A stretch of DNA of 64,000 bases, from assembly GCF_006715725.1 (NCBI RefSeq), contig NZ_VFNU01000001.1:4092001-4156000 (forward strand), given 5' to 3'. Below the pieces are notes generated by a model, which had not been told where the DNA came from, did no database searches, and worked only from the letters and a program-made list of their open reading frames with translations. Positions within the stretch are counted from its first letter, which is position 1, and each line of letters begins with the position of its first letter. The stretch is from Nocardioides sp. SLBN-35 (GTDB lineage Bacteria > Actinomycetota > Actinomycetes > Propionibacteriales > Nocardioidaceae). A program made the translations under genes and the position numbers. This document shows, one piece after another, positions 15,997 through 23,127 of the stretch.

Positions 15997-17844
15997 TCAT
16001 TCGGGGACGCGGCGGTACGCGCCGTCGGAGGCCGCGGTCGCCATCGACGCGTAGGCCCGCAGCGCGGCAGAGACCGGGCGCTGGCGGTCGAGGGGCGTGT
16101 ACGGCTTGTCGCGCTTCTCCTGCAGCACCCGGCGCTCGGCGAGCGTGTGCTCGTCGACGTCGAGGTGGATGCTGCGGTTGGGGATGTCGATCGAGATCGG
16201 GTCACCGTCCTCGATCAGCGCGATCAGGCCGCCGCCGGCCGCCTCGGGCGAGATGTGCCCGATGGACAGGCCGCTGGTGCCGCCGGAGAACCGGCCGTCG
16301 GTGATGAGGGCGCACTTCTGGCCCAGGCCGCGGCCCTTGAGGAAGGCCGTCGGGTAGAGCATCTCCTGCATGCCGGGGCCGCCCTTGGGCCCCTCGTAGC
16401 GGATGACCACGACATGGCCTTCCTCCACCTTCTTCCCGAGGATGCCCTCCACCGCGGCGTCCTGGGACTCGAAGACGATCGCGGTGCCGTGGAAGGTCAG
16501 CGACTCCTCGGGGACGCCGGCCGACTTCACGACGCAGCCGTCGACCGCGATGTTGCCGGTGAGGATAGCCAGGCCACCGTCGGCGGTGTAGGCGTGGTCG
16601 AAGTCGCGGATGCAGCCCTCGGCCGCATCGGTGTCGAGGGTGCCCCAGCGGTTCTCGGTCGAGAACGGCTCCGTCGTCCGGACGCCGCCGGGGGCAGCCT
16701 GGAACAGCTCCAGCGCCTCGGGCGAAGGGCTCGCGCCGCGGATGTCCCACGCGCCGAGCCACTCGTCGAGGTTCGGGGAGTGGACCGAGTGGACGCCTTC
16801 CTTGAGCGCGCCGCCGCGGCGCAGCTCGCCGAGGAGCGCGGGGATGCCGCCGGCGCGGTGGACATCCTCCATGTGGAACTTCGGGGAGTTCGGCGCGACC
16901 TTGCTGAGGCACGGGACGCGACGCGAGATCGCGTCGATGTCGTGGACGTCGAAGTCGAGCTCGGCCTCGCGGGCCGCAGCCAGCAGGTGGAGCACGGTGT
17001 TGGTCGAACCGCCCATCGCGACGTCGAGGGCCACGGCGTTCTCGAACGCATCGCGGCTGGCGATGTTGCGCGGCAGGACCGACTCGTCGTCGTCCTCGTA
17101 GTAGCGGCGGCACAGGTCCATGACGACCCGCCCGGCCTCCTCGAACAGCGCGCGGCGCTTGGCGTGGGTGGCCAACGTCGAGCCGTTGCCCGGCAGGGAC
17201 AGGCCGATCGCCTCGGTCAGGCAGTTCATCGAGTTGGCGGTGAACATGCCCGAGCACGAGCCGCAGGTCGGGCAGGCCGAGCGCTCGATGGTGTCGAGCT
17301 GGTCGTCGGAGACGGCCTCGTTGGCCGAGGCCACCATCGCGTCGACCAGGTCGAGCTTGCTGTGGACGATGCCCTCGATGGCCGTGGTCTTGCCGGCCTC
17401 CATGGGGCCGCCGGACACGAACACGACCGGGATGTTGAGCCGCAGCGCGGCCAGCAGCATGCCGGGGGTGATCTTGTCGCAGTTGGAGATGCACACGATC
17501 GCGTCGGCGCAGTGGGCCTGGACCATGTACTCGACCGCGTCGGCGATCAGCTCGCGGCTGGGCAGGGAGTAGAGCATGCCGCCGTGGCCCATCGCGATGC
17601 CGTCGTCGACCGCGATCGTGTTGAACTCCTTCGCGACGCCGCCGGCCGCTACGACCGACTCCGCGACGATCTTGCCGAGGTCACGCAGGTGGACGTGACC
17701 GGGGACGAACTCGGTGAACGAGTTCGCGATGGCGATGATCGGCTTGCCGAAGTCCGAGTCCGTCATGCCGGTGGCGCGCCAGAGGGCGCGCGCGCCGGCC
17801 ATGTTGCGGCCCGAGGTGGACGTCGCGGAACGAAGGGTGGGCAT
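15997..17844 (-). CDS. ilvD: Dihydroxy-acid dehydratase
   Basis: 615 residues, the Fe-S enzyme that converts 2,3-dihydroxy-isovalerate and its homologue to 2-keto acids, the step after IlvC. Cluster cysteines are visible in CISNCDKITPGML and CPTCGSCSGMFTANSMN; the Mg-binding and C-terminal motifs include TDGRFSGGTSGLSIGHISPEAAGG. The ATG at 17844 has no Shine-Dalgarno but a TAGCCT hexamer 6 nt upstream, so it is probably leaderless. It is separated from ilvBNC by about 5.6 kb and heads its own operon with three accessory genes. Confidence 0.97.
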   Translation of the reverse strand: MPTLRSATSTSGRNMAGARALWRATGMTDSDFGKPIIAIANSFTEFVPGHVHLRDLGKIVAESVVAAGGVAKEFNTIAVDDGIAMGHGGMLYSLPSRELIADAVEYMVQAHCADAIVCISNCDKITPGMLLAALRLNIPVVFVSGGPMEAGKTTAIEGIVHSKLDLVDAMVASANEAVSDDQLDTIERSACPTCGSCSGMFTANSMNCLTEAIGLSLPGNGSTLATHAKRRALFEEAGRVVMDLCRRYYEDDDESVLPRNIASRDAFENAVALDVAMGGSTNTVLHLLAAAREAELDFDVHDIDAISRRVPCLSKVAPNSPKFHMEDVHRAGGIPALLGELRRGGALKEGVHSVHSPNLDEWLGAWDIRGASPSPEALELFQAAPGGVRTTEPFSTENRWGTLDTDAAEGCIRDFDHAYTADGGLAILTGNIAVDGCVVKSAGVPEESLTFHGTAIVFESQDAAVEGILGKKVEEGHVVVIRYEGPKGGPGMQEMLYPTAFLKGRGLGQKCALITDGRFSGGTSGLSIGHISPEAAGGGLIALIEDGDPISIDIPNRSIHLDVDEHTLAERRVLQEKRDKPYTPLDRQRPVSAALRAYASMATAASDGAYRRVPE

Positions 17845-17850
17845 GCGCCA

Positions 17851-17856
17851 AGGCTA
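17851..17856 (-). promoter_or_regulatory. -10 element of ilvD (leaderless)
   Basis: TAGCCT on the minus strand, 6 nt before the ilvD ATG (spacer TGGCGC). No ribosome binding site is present between them. Confidence 0.55.
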
Positions 17857-17870
17857 CGCCTGTGGGCCAG

Positions 17871-17986
17871 CCGCCAGTTTCACCGGTCGACCGGTGAAAC
17901 TGGCGGGGTTGGACGACGAAACTGGCGCTTGGACGAGGAAGCTTCCTCGTCCAGGCGGGAGTTTCACCGGTCGACCGGTGAAACTC
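17871..17986. terminator. Cluster of three perfect palindromes between SRPBCC gene and ilvD
   Basis: A 36-bp palindrome (17871-17906) and a 28-bp palindrome (17959-17986) share the core AGTTTCACCGGTC and its complement. Between them is an unrelated 24-bp palindrome centred on AAGCTT (17930-17953). All are exact and loopless. The last one overlaps the SRPBCC stop codon (17985-17987), so terminator function for that gene is the simplest reading; they also lie directly upstream of the ilvD promoter. Confidence 0.75.
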
Positions 17987-18434
17987 ATTTCTCCTCGGCC
18001 GCTGCCTTCAGCGAGGCCAGCCCCCGCCGGAAGTCCTTGGCGATCGCCTTGTCGAAGAACAGCTTCCCCATCACCGCGAACGCGAGGTTGCGCTGGCCGC
18101 TCATCGTCCAGGCCACCCGGGTGTCCGTGCCGGCAGGTGTGAGGTCGAAGGTGACGACGTTCTGGGCCTTGAACGGCTTGAGGAACTCGAGGTCGACGAC
18201 CACCTGGGTCGGGGTGATCGAGGTGAAGGTCATCCGGCCCTCGCCTGCCTGCTTGTTGCCGGACCAGGCGTACGTCGCCCCCACGCCGGCGCCGCCGTAC
18301 GTCCGCTTGAGGTCGGGGTCGAGGCCCTCCCACGGGGACCACTTGATCCACTCGTGGAAGTCATCGACGAGGGCGTGGACGGTCGCGGCCGGGGCAGCGA
18401 CCGTCGTCTCGTGGGTCTGCGAGAAGGCAGGCAT
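17985..18434 (-). CDS. SRPBCC-family protein (polyketide cyclase/START-like)
   Basis: 149 residues with the SRPBCC pattern: THETTVAAPAATVHALVDDFHEWIKWSPWEG at the N-terminus, GVGATYAWSGNKQAGEGRMTFTSITP in the middle, and a C-terminal helix (LFFDKAIAKDFRRGLASLKAAAEE). These helix-grip proteins bind hydrophobic ligands; many are annotated polyketide cyclase or CoxG-like without a proven reaction. It follows the Asp-box protein by 9 nt and is probably cotranscribed with it. Confidence 0.87.
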   Translation of the reverse strand: MPAFSQTHETTVAAPAATVHALVDDFHEWIKWSPWEGLDPDLKRTYGGAGVGATYAWSGNKQAGEGRMTFTSITPTQVVVDLEFLKPFKAQNVVTFDLTPAGTDTRVAWTMSGQRNLAFAVMGKLFFDKAIAKDFRRGLASLKAAAEEK

Positions 18435-18443
18435 GGCGCGAGC

Positions 18444-19523
18444 CTAGGAGACCCCGGCCTTGACCGACATGACGTCGGGCAGGTCGGCCGCGACCTGGCG
18501 CCAGGTCTCGCCGTCGTCGGCCGAGGCCCAGACCGAGCCGTTGCGGGCGCCGAAGTAGAGGCCGGCGGGGTCGTGGGAGTCGGCGCAGAGGGCGTCGCGC
18601 ATGACGCCGACGTAGAAGGCGTCCGGCAGACCGGTGCCGTACGGCGTCCAGGACTCCCCCGCGTCGTCGGAGCGCCACACGCGCGCCTTGGCGTCGGGCG
18701 GGTAGCGGCGGTCGCCGCCGCCGAGCGGGAACACCCAGATCGTGTCGGGGCGATGCGGGTGGACGACGATCGGGAAACCGAAGTCGCTGGGCAGGTCGTC
18801 GCCGATCGAGGTCCAGGAGCCGCCCTCGTCGTCGGAGCGGTAGACGCCGCCGTGGTTCTGGGCGTAGAGCCGCTCGGGGCGCGAGGGATGGCGGGTGACC
18901 TTGTGGACGCACTGCCCGAACTCGGGATAGCGCTGGTCCTCGGGGAGGAAGTCGGCGCGGATGCCCTTGTTGCGCGGCTCCCACGAGGCGCCGCCGTCGG
19001 TGGTGCGGTAGACGCCACCGGTGGAGATGGCGACCGTCATGGACGCCGGGTCGCTGGGGTGCGGAAGGACGGTGTGGAAGGCCTGGCCGCCGAAGCCCGC
19101 ACCCCACTGCTCGCGGTGCGGGTGGTTCCACAGCCCCTCCTCGAGCGCGAAGCTGGCACCGCCGTCGCGCGAGGTGAACACCGCACCGGGCTCGGTGCCG
19201 GCGTGCAGGACGCCGTCGCCGACGCCGGGGACGACCTGCCAGATCCGCTCGACCGTCGCGCCGGCCCCCTCGGGGAACCGGATCGCGCCGTTGGGGGTCT
19301 CCTGCCAGGTCTCGCCGAGGTCGTCGGACCAGCGCAGCTGGGGGCCCAGCCAGCTCGAGGACGCGCCGGCGAAGAGCCTCGGGGTGGACATGCGGGTGTC
19401 GACCAGGCAGGAGTAGACCTCCTCCATGTCGTGGTGGGGACCGGTGAAGTCCCACTCGACCCGGTCCTCCGACCGGCCGACCCAGAGCCCCTTGCGGGTG
19501 CCCACCATCAGGATCGTCGTCAT
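18444..19523 (-). CDS. Asp-box (BNR/sialidase-like) beta-propeller protein, apparently cytoplasmic
   Basis: 359 residues from the ATG at 19523, with AGGAGGAG upstream. Six Asp-box motifs are visible (SDDLGETW, SRDGGASF, TTDGGASW, SDDEGGSW, SDDAGESW, SADDGETW), the spacing of a six- or seven-blade propeller. There is no signal peptide and none of the catalytic Arg triad context of a true sialidase is evident, so this belongs to the 'exo-alpha-sialidase-like/WD40-YVTN-BNR' group without known function. Probably in one operon with the SRPBCC gene. Divergent from the ABM-like gene across 145 bp. Confidence 0.85.
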   Translation of the reverse strand: MTTILMVGTRKGLWVGRSEDRVEWDFTGPHHDMEEVYSCLVDTRMSTPRLFAGASSSWLGPQLRWSDDLGETWQETPNGAIRFPEGAGATVERIWQVVPGVGDGVLHAGTEPGAVFTSRDGGASFALEEGLWNHPHREQWGAGFGGQAFHTVLPHPSDPASMTVAISTGGVYRTTDGGASWEPRNKGIRADFLPEDQRYPEFGQCVHKVTRHPSRPERLYAQNHGGVYRSDDEGGSWTSIGDDLPSDFGFPIVVHPHRPDTIWVFPLGGGDRRYPPDAKARVWRSDDAGESWTPYGTGLPDAFYVGVMRDALCADSHDPAGLYFGARNGSVWASADDGETWRQVAADLPDVMSVKAGVS

Positions 19524-19668
19524 CGCTCCTCCTCGTGGCTGTTCGCTGACCGCTCCTCCCCACTGTGACCCCGACCACCGACAGAAGTCATCGCTGCCGG
19601 CGGTCATTTCCTTGAGTCCGTACCCGCCACGGATGTAGCGCCCGGCACCCGGCGGCGACCCTGGAGCC

Positions 19669-19974
19669 ATGACGACGCTGCTGGCCACCCTGGTCCTCGT
19701 GCCCGACCGCAGCGACGAGGTGCTGACCCGGCTGCGCAACGAGGTGGCGCCGTGGCTGCGGCGGCTGCCGGGGTTCGTGACCAGTCGCTGGCTGCTGGCC
19801 GCCGACCACGACCGGTGCACGGTCGTGGTGGAGCTGGCCGACGCGGGCGCCGTACCCGATCTCGAGGCGGCGCTCGAGCCCGGCACCCACGGCACCGCGC
19901 GGTCGTGGTGGTGCGAACGGCTGGAGGCGGTCGAGGACCTCGGGCTGGCCACCCGGCCGAGCATCACGCTGTAG
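19669..19974 (+). CDS. Antibiotic biosynthesis monooxygenase (ABM)-like dimeric alpha/beta-barrel protein
   Basis: 101 residues. The beginning MTTLLATLVLVPDRSDEVLTRLRNEVAPWLRRLPGFVTSRWLLAADHDRCTVV follows the ABM/dimeric alpha-beta barrel pattern (strand, helix, 'PGF' strand). These are small heme- or cofactor-free monooxygenases or binding proteins; no catalytic residue can be named. Its 3' end overlaps the end of the convergent regulator gene by 11 bp. Confidence 0.72.
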   Translation: MTTLLATLVLVPDRSDEVLTRLRNEVAPWLRRLPGFVTSRWLLAADHDRCTVVVELADAGAVPDLEAALEPGTHGTARSWWCERLEAVEDLGLATRPSITL

Positions 19975-22777
19975 GCGCCTCCAGATGCGCCGCGAGCTCG
20001 CTGCGATCGGCGCACCCGGTGCGCTGCAGCAGCCGGGCGACGTGGGTCTCCACGGTCCGCACCGAGAGGTAGAGCCGGTCGGCGATCTGCTTGTTCTGCA
20101 GACCTTCGGCCACCAGCCCCAGCACGTCGTGCTCGCGCGCGGTCACGCCGAGGCGCTGCAGGTGGGTCGGGACCCGCTGGGCGCCCGCCGCCTTCCTCGG
20201 TACGGCGAACCCGGCCTCCCGCATCGCGACCCGGCATCCGGATGCGGCCTCGGTGAGGCCGTAGCCGACCAGCCCGTCGAGGCAGTGCCGGAACCACGGC
20301 TCGGGCGTGCCCCAGCCGTCGCGGGCCGCCGCGGTCGCGACCAGCAGCCGGGCGTGCAGCTCGGGCCACGGCTCGCGGCCGGGCAGGCCCCACTCCGCGT
20401 CGGCGAAGACCCGCTCGGCCTCGGCGCTCGCACCGGCACGACCGAGGGCGATCGCCTCGGCGTACCTCAGCGCGAAGGCGTTGTGGGGGCTGTTGGCCTG
20501 CGGGCCGGTGCGCACCTCCTCGCGCGCGGCCGCACCACCGTCGTCGCCGACGGCCGTCTCCAGCAGCGCCCAGAACCCGCGCAGGGAGAAGGGCATGCTC
20601 GGCGTGCGGCGGTGGTACTCCATCGCCGTCGCCAGCTGGGCCCGCGCCTCGTCGTACCGACCGTGTCCGAGGGCGACGAACGACCGGATGTGCCCGGGGA
20701 TCCCGACCAGTCTCAGCGCCTCGTCCATCGGCATCGTGCCGGCCGTCGCGACGTCGGCCTCCATCGCGTCGGTGCGGCCGGCGAGACCGTGGGTCGCCGC
20801 GCGCAGGAGGTACGCCGTCGGCAGCTCGGGCAGCCGGAGCCGGTCCATCATCGTGATCGCGTTGTCGACGGCGGCCATCGCGTCGTCGAGGTCGAGGTAG
20901 CGGATCCGCACCAGGTTGAGGTCGATCTCGATCCGCGCGGCCACTGCGATGGCGCCGACGTCGAGCGCGACCCGGCGGGCGGCCGTCAGACGGTCCTCCG
21001 TCGGGCGGCGGGCGGCCAGGTCGAGGCCGCCGAGGGCGGCGAGCAGCCGGCAGCGCCACAGCGGCAGGTCCTCGGCCTCGGCGAGCCGGTAGCCGGCCTC
21101 GAAGGCCTCCTCGCCGGCGACGTGGTCGCGCGCCCGGGTCGCCCGGCCGAGCACCTCCCACGCCTCGCACGCGATCTCCGGTCGGTCCTCCCCCACAGCG
21201 GCCAGCGCGGCGGAGGCCCGCTCGGCGGCCGCGAGATCGTCCTCCCGGCCGAGCGCGAGCCGGGCCGCGAGGACGTGCGCCTGCACCGGGTCGTGCCCCG
21301 CGGCGGCGTCCAGCATCGCCTCGGCCTCGTCCCACCGGCCGCCGGCGAGCAGCGCCCGCGCCAACCGGAGTCGTACGGCGGCCAGCCGGCCGGGATCGTC
21401 GGCGAGCTCCTCGGTCAGCCGCTCCCCGGCCTCCAGTGCCCGGGGTACGTCGCCCGCGAGCGCGTGCACCTCGACCTCGGCCTCCCGCGCCCGGCTCTCG
21501 AGCTCGCTGCCCGGCGTACAGCGCTCCAAGGCGCGGCCGATCGCCTCCCGGGCGCTGACCAGGGCGCCGCGGTCGATCGCGTCCCGCGCGGTCGCCAGCC
21601 ACAGCTCGACGGCGCGGGCGTCGTCGCCGGCGGCCTCGAACAGCTCGGCGAGCTGGTGGTGGTCGTCGGCCGAGTCGGTCGAGCGGCCGGCCAGCGCGGC
21701 GGCGAGCACGCCGGCGAGGCGGGCTCGCTCGGGGGCGAGCAGCCCGGAGAGCACGGCCTCGCGGGTGAGCGCGTGCCGGAAGACGAACCGGTCGGGCGGC
21801 ACGGCCACGACGAGCCGCTGGTCGCGCAGCTCGCGCAGGGCGCCGGCGACGTCGGTGTCCGAGAGCCCGAGGGCCTCGGACACCAGCCTCCAGTCGAACT
21901 CGGGGCCGAGCATCGCGGCGGCCGTCGCGACCTCGCGGGCCCCCGGCCCGACCTCGGCGAGCCGGCCCTCGACCGAGCGCGCGAACGGCCGCGGGACCAG
22001 CACCGGAAGCGGTCCCTCGAGGAGCCCGGCGTCACTCAGGTCGGCGAGCATCTCCTCGACGAAGAGCGGGTATCCGGCGCTGTACTTCTGCAGCCACGCC
22101 ACGACCTCGCCGGACGGCTCGGCGTCCAGGCAGGCCCGCGCCATCGCGGCGATGTCGTCGTCGGCCATCGGGAGCAGGTCGACCGTCTCGGCGGAGCGCC
22201 GCCGCTCCAGCGCGCTGACCAGCTCGTTGGCGACCGGCGACTCGTGCAGCCGGCTGGTGGCCAGCACCAGGAGCGGCACCTCACCGGTGTTGTCGCCGAG
22301 GTACTCCACGAGCGCCAGAGTCTCGGGGTCCGCCCAGTGCAGGTCCTCGATGACGAGCACCATGCCCGGCGCCGGGACCGTCCGGGCCAGCCGCAACAGC
22401 CCCTCGCCGAGCAGCATCACCGAGGAGACGCCGTCCGGCGCGACCGGGCCGAGCTGGGGCGCGAGCCGCGCGAGCGTGGGCAGGTACGGCGCCAGCAGCC
22501 GGTCGTCCGGGACCTCATGGGTGCGCAGCCAGCCGAGCAGGGCCTCGCTGAGCGGGCGGAGCGGGGTCGGCGTACCCGAGGGGACGGCGCGACCGGACAG
22601 CACCTCGAGCCCTCGGTCGGCGGCCTCCGCCGCCACCGCGGTCGCGAGGCGGGACTTCCCGATCCCGGGGTCGCCGCGCAGCACCCAGAGCCCGCCCCGG
22701 CCCTGCCCGAGCGCCTCGAGGGCACCGCGCAGGCGCGCGCGCTCGAGGGTCCGCGAGACGAGCACCGGGGAGCGCAC
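19964..22777 (-). CDS. LuxR-family ATPase transcriptional regulator (LAL type)
   Basis: 937 residues from the GTG at 22777. Walker A GDPGIGKS is at residues 35-42, Walker B LVIEDLHWADPE near 145. A long TPR-like helical region follows (about 450-850), and a C-terminal LuxR/FixJ HTH is at about 870-935 (LTAREHDVLGLVAEGLQNKQIADRLYLSVRTVETHV; the conserved Glu is in TAREHDVL). This is the MalT-like LAL/STAND architecture: an ATP-dependent switch sensing an unknown inducer. The start has a TACGAT hexamer 6 nt upstream and no ribosome binding site. Target genes cannot be inferred from position. Confidence 0.93.
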   Translation of the reverse strand: MRSPVLVSRTLERARLRGALEALGQGRGGLWVLRGDPGIGKSRLATAVAAEAADRGLEVLSGRAVPSGTPTPLRPLSEALLGWLRTHEVPDDRLLAPYLPTLARLAPQLGPVAPDGVSSVMLLGEGLLRLARTVPAPGMVLVIEDLHWADPETLALVEYLGDNTGEVPLLVLATSRLHESPVANELVSALERRRSAETVDLLPMADDDIAAMARACLDAEPSGEVVAWLQKYSAGYPLFVEEMLADLSDAGLLEGPLPVLVPRPFARSVEGRLAEVGPGAREVATAAAMLGPEFDWRLVSEALGLSDTDVAGALRELRDQRLVVAVPPDRFVFRHALTREAVLSGLLAPERARLAGVLAAALAGRSTDSADDHHQLAELFEAAGDDARAVELWLATARDAIDRGALVSAREAIGRALERCTPGSELESRAREAEVEVHALAGDVPRALEAGERLTEELADDPGRLAAVRLRLARALLAGGRWDEAEAMLDAAAGHDPVQAHVLAARLALGREDDLAAAERASAALAAVGEDRPEIACEAWEVLGRATRARDHVAGEEAFEAGYRLAEAEDLPLWRCRLLAALGGLDLAARRPTEDRLTAARRVALDVGAIAVAARIEIDLNLVRIRYLDLDDAMAAVDNAITMMDRLRLPELPTAYLLRAATHGLAGRTDAMEADVATAGTMPMDEALRLVGIPGHIRSFVALGHGRYDEARAQLATAMEYHRRTPSMPFSLRGFWALLETAVGDDGGAAAREEVRTGPQANSPHNAFALRYAEAIALGRAGASAEAERVFADAEWGLPGREPWPELHARLLVATAAARDGWGTPEPWFRHCLDGLVGYGLTEAASGCRVAMREAGFAVPRKAAGAQRVPTHLQRLGVTAREHDVLGLVAEGLQNKQIADRLYLSVRTVETHVARLLQRTGCADRSELAAHLEAPTA

Positions 22778-22783
22778 GTCGGC

Positions 22784-22789
22784 ATCGTA
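22784..22789 (-). promoter_or_regulatory. -10 element of the LAL regulator (leaderless)
   Basis: TACGAT on the minus strand, exactly 6 nt before the GTG at 22777 (spacer GCCGAC), with no ribosome binding site. Confidence 0.55.
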
Positions 22790-22837
22790 GGCGGCGGCGC
22801 CGCTCGTGAGCCTGCGAACGCGTGCAACACGGCGGCG

Positions 22838-22897
22838 GGTTGAGGAGCGATCGGCTCGGCCCGAGCCTGCGAGGGGCGGGCGACTCGTCTCGAAACC
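22838..22897 (+). repeat. Dispersed palindromic repeat, copy 3
   Basis: A 60-bp element beginning GGTTGAGG and ending TCTCGAAACC, with an internal hairpin around CGGCTCGGCCCGAGCC. It is the longest of four copies. It lies in the 350-bp non-coding gap 22778-23127, which otherwise holds the regulator promoter, a shared promoter-like block at 23037 and the poly-C tract. Confidence 0.6.
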
Positions 22898-23036
22898 TCT
22901 TGCCAGGTCTTGGCTCCGTGTTGGCTCCGTGGTGCGGGGCGTTGGTTGCGTGGTGCGCGCGGATGTGGCGGGACCCCCGCCGGGACGAACGTAGGTGTCA
23001 CCGGGCCGCACCGGATCTCCGCTGAAAGAAGTTCTC

Positions 23037-23077
23037 GGAAATCTGCAAGGTCCTGCCGGCGGGCTGCTCCTACTCCC
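23037..23077 (+). promoter_or_regulatory. Conserved upstream block, copy 1
   Basis: GGAAAT-CTGCAAGGTC, then about 15 variable bases, then CTGCTCCTACTCCC. The same block (GGAAAA-CCTGCAAGGTC...CTGCTCCTACTCCC) precedes the paralogous gene at 25128-25169. Conservation in both copies against diverged flanks suggests a shared promoter, perhaps for an alternative sigma factor because GGAAAT resembles ECF -35 elements. The sigma class is not established. Confidence 0.5.
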
Positions 23078-23085
23078 GTCGAACA

Positions 23086-23109
23086 CCCCCCCCCCCCCCC
23101 CCCCCCCCC
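23086..23109 (+). repeat. Homopolymer of 24 C residues in the gene leader
   Basis: 24 consecutive C residues, 18 nt before the ATG at 23128 and just after the conserved upstream block. Tracts this long mutate by slippage, so it could make expression of the secreted protein phase-variable by changing promoter-to-start spacing or leader structure. The paralogue lacks the tract. Length may be affected by sequencing error. Confidence 0.9.
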
Positions 23110-23127
23110 TCCGCGAAAGGCAGCACC

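Noticed and set aside
17871..17986. Possible parS (ParB-binding) sites, because the palindromes contain GTTTCAC and GTGAAAC half-sites.
   Set aside because: In parS the half-sites directly abut; here they are separated by 10 bp (CGGTCGACCG). The palindromes also overlap a stop codon, and no parAB or origin genes are near.
18444..19523. True exo-alpha-sialidase.
   Set aside because: Six Asp-boxes are present, but no signal peptide and no evident catalytic Arg triad, RIP motif or Tyr/Glu pair.
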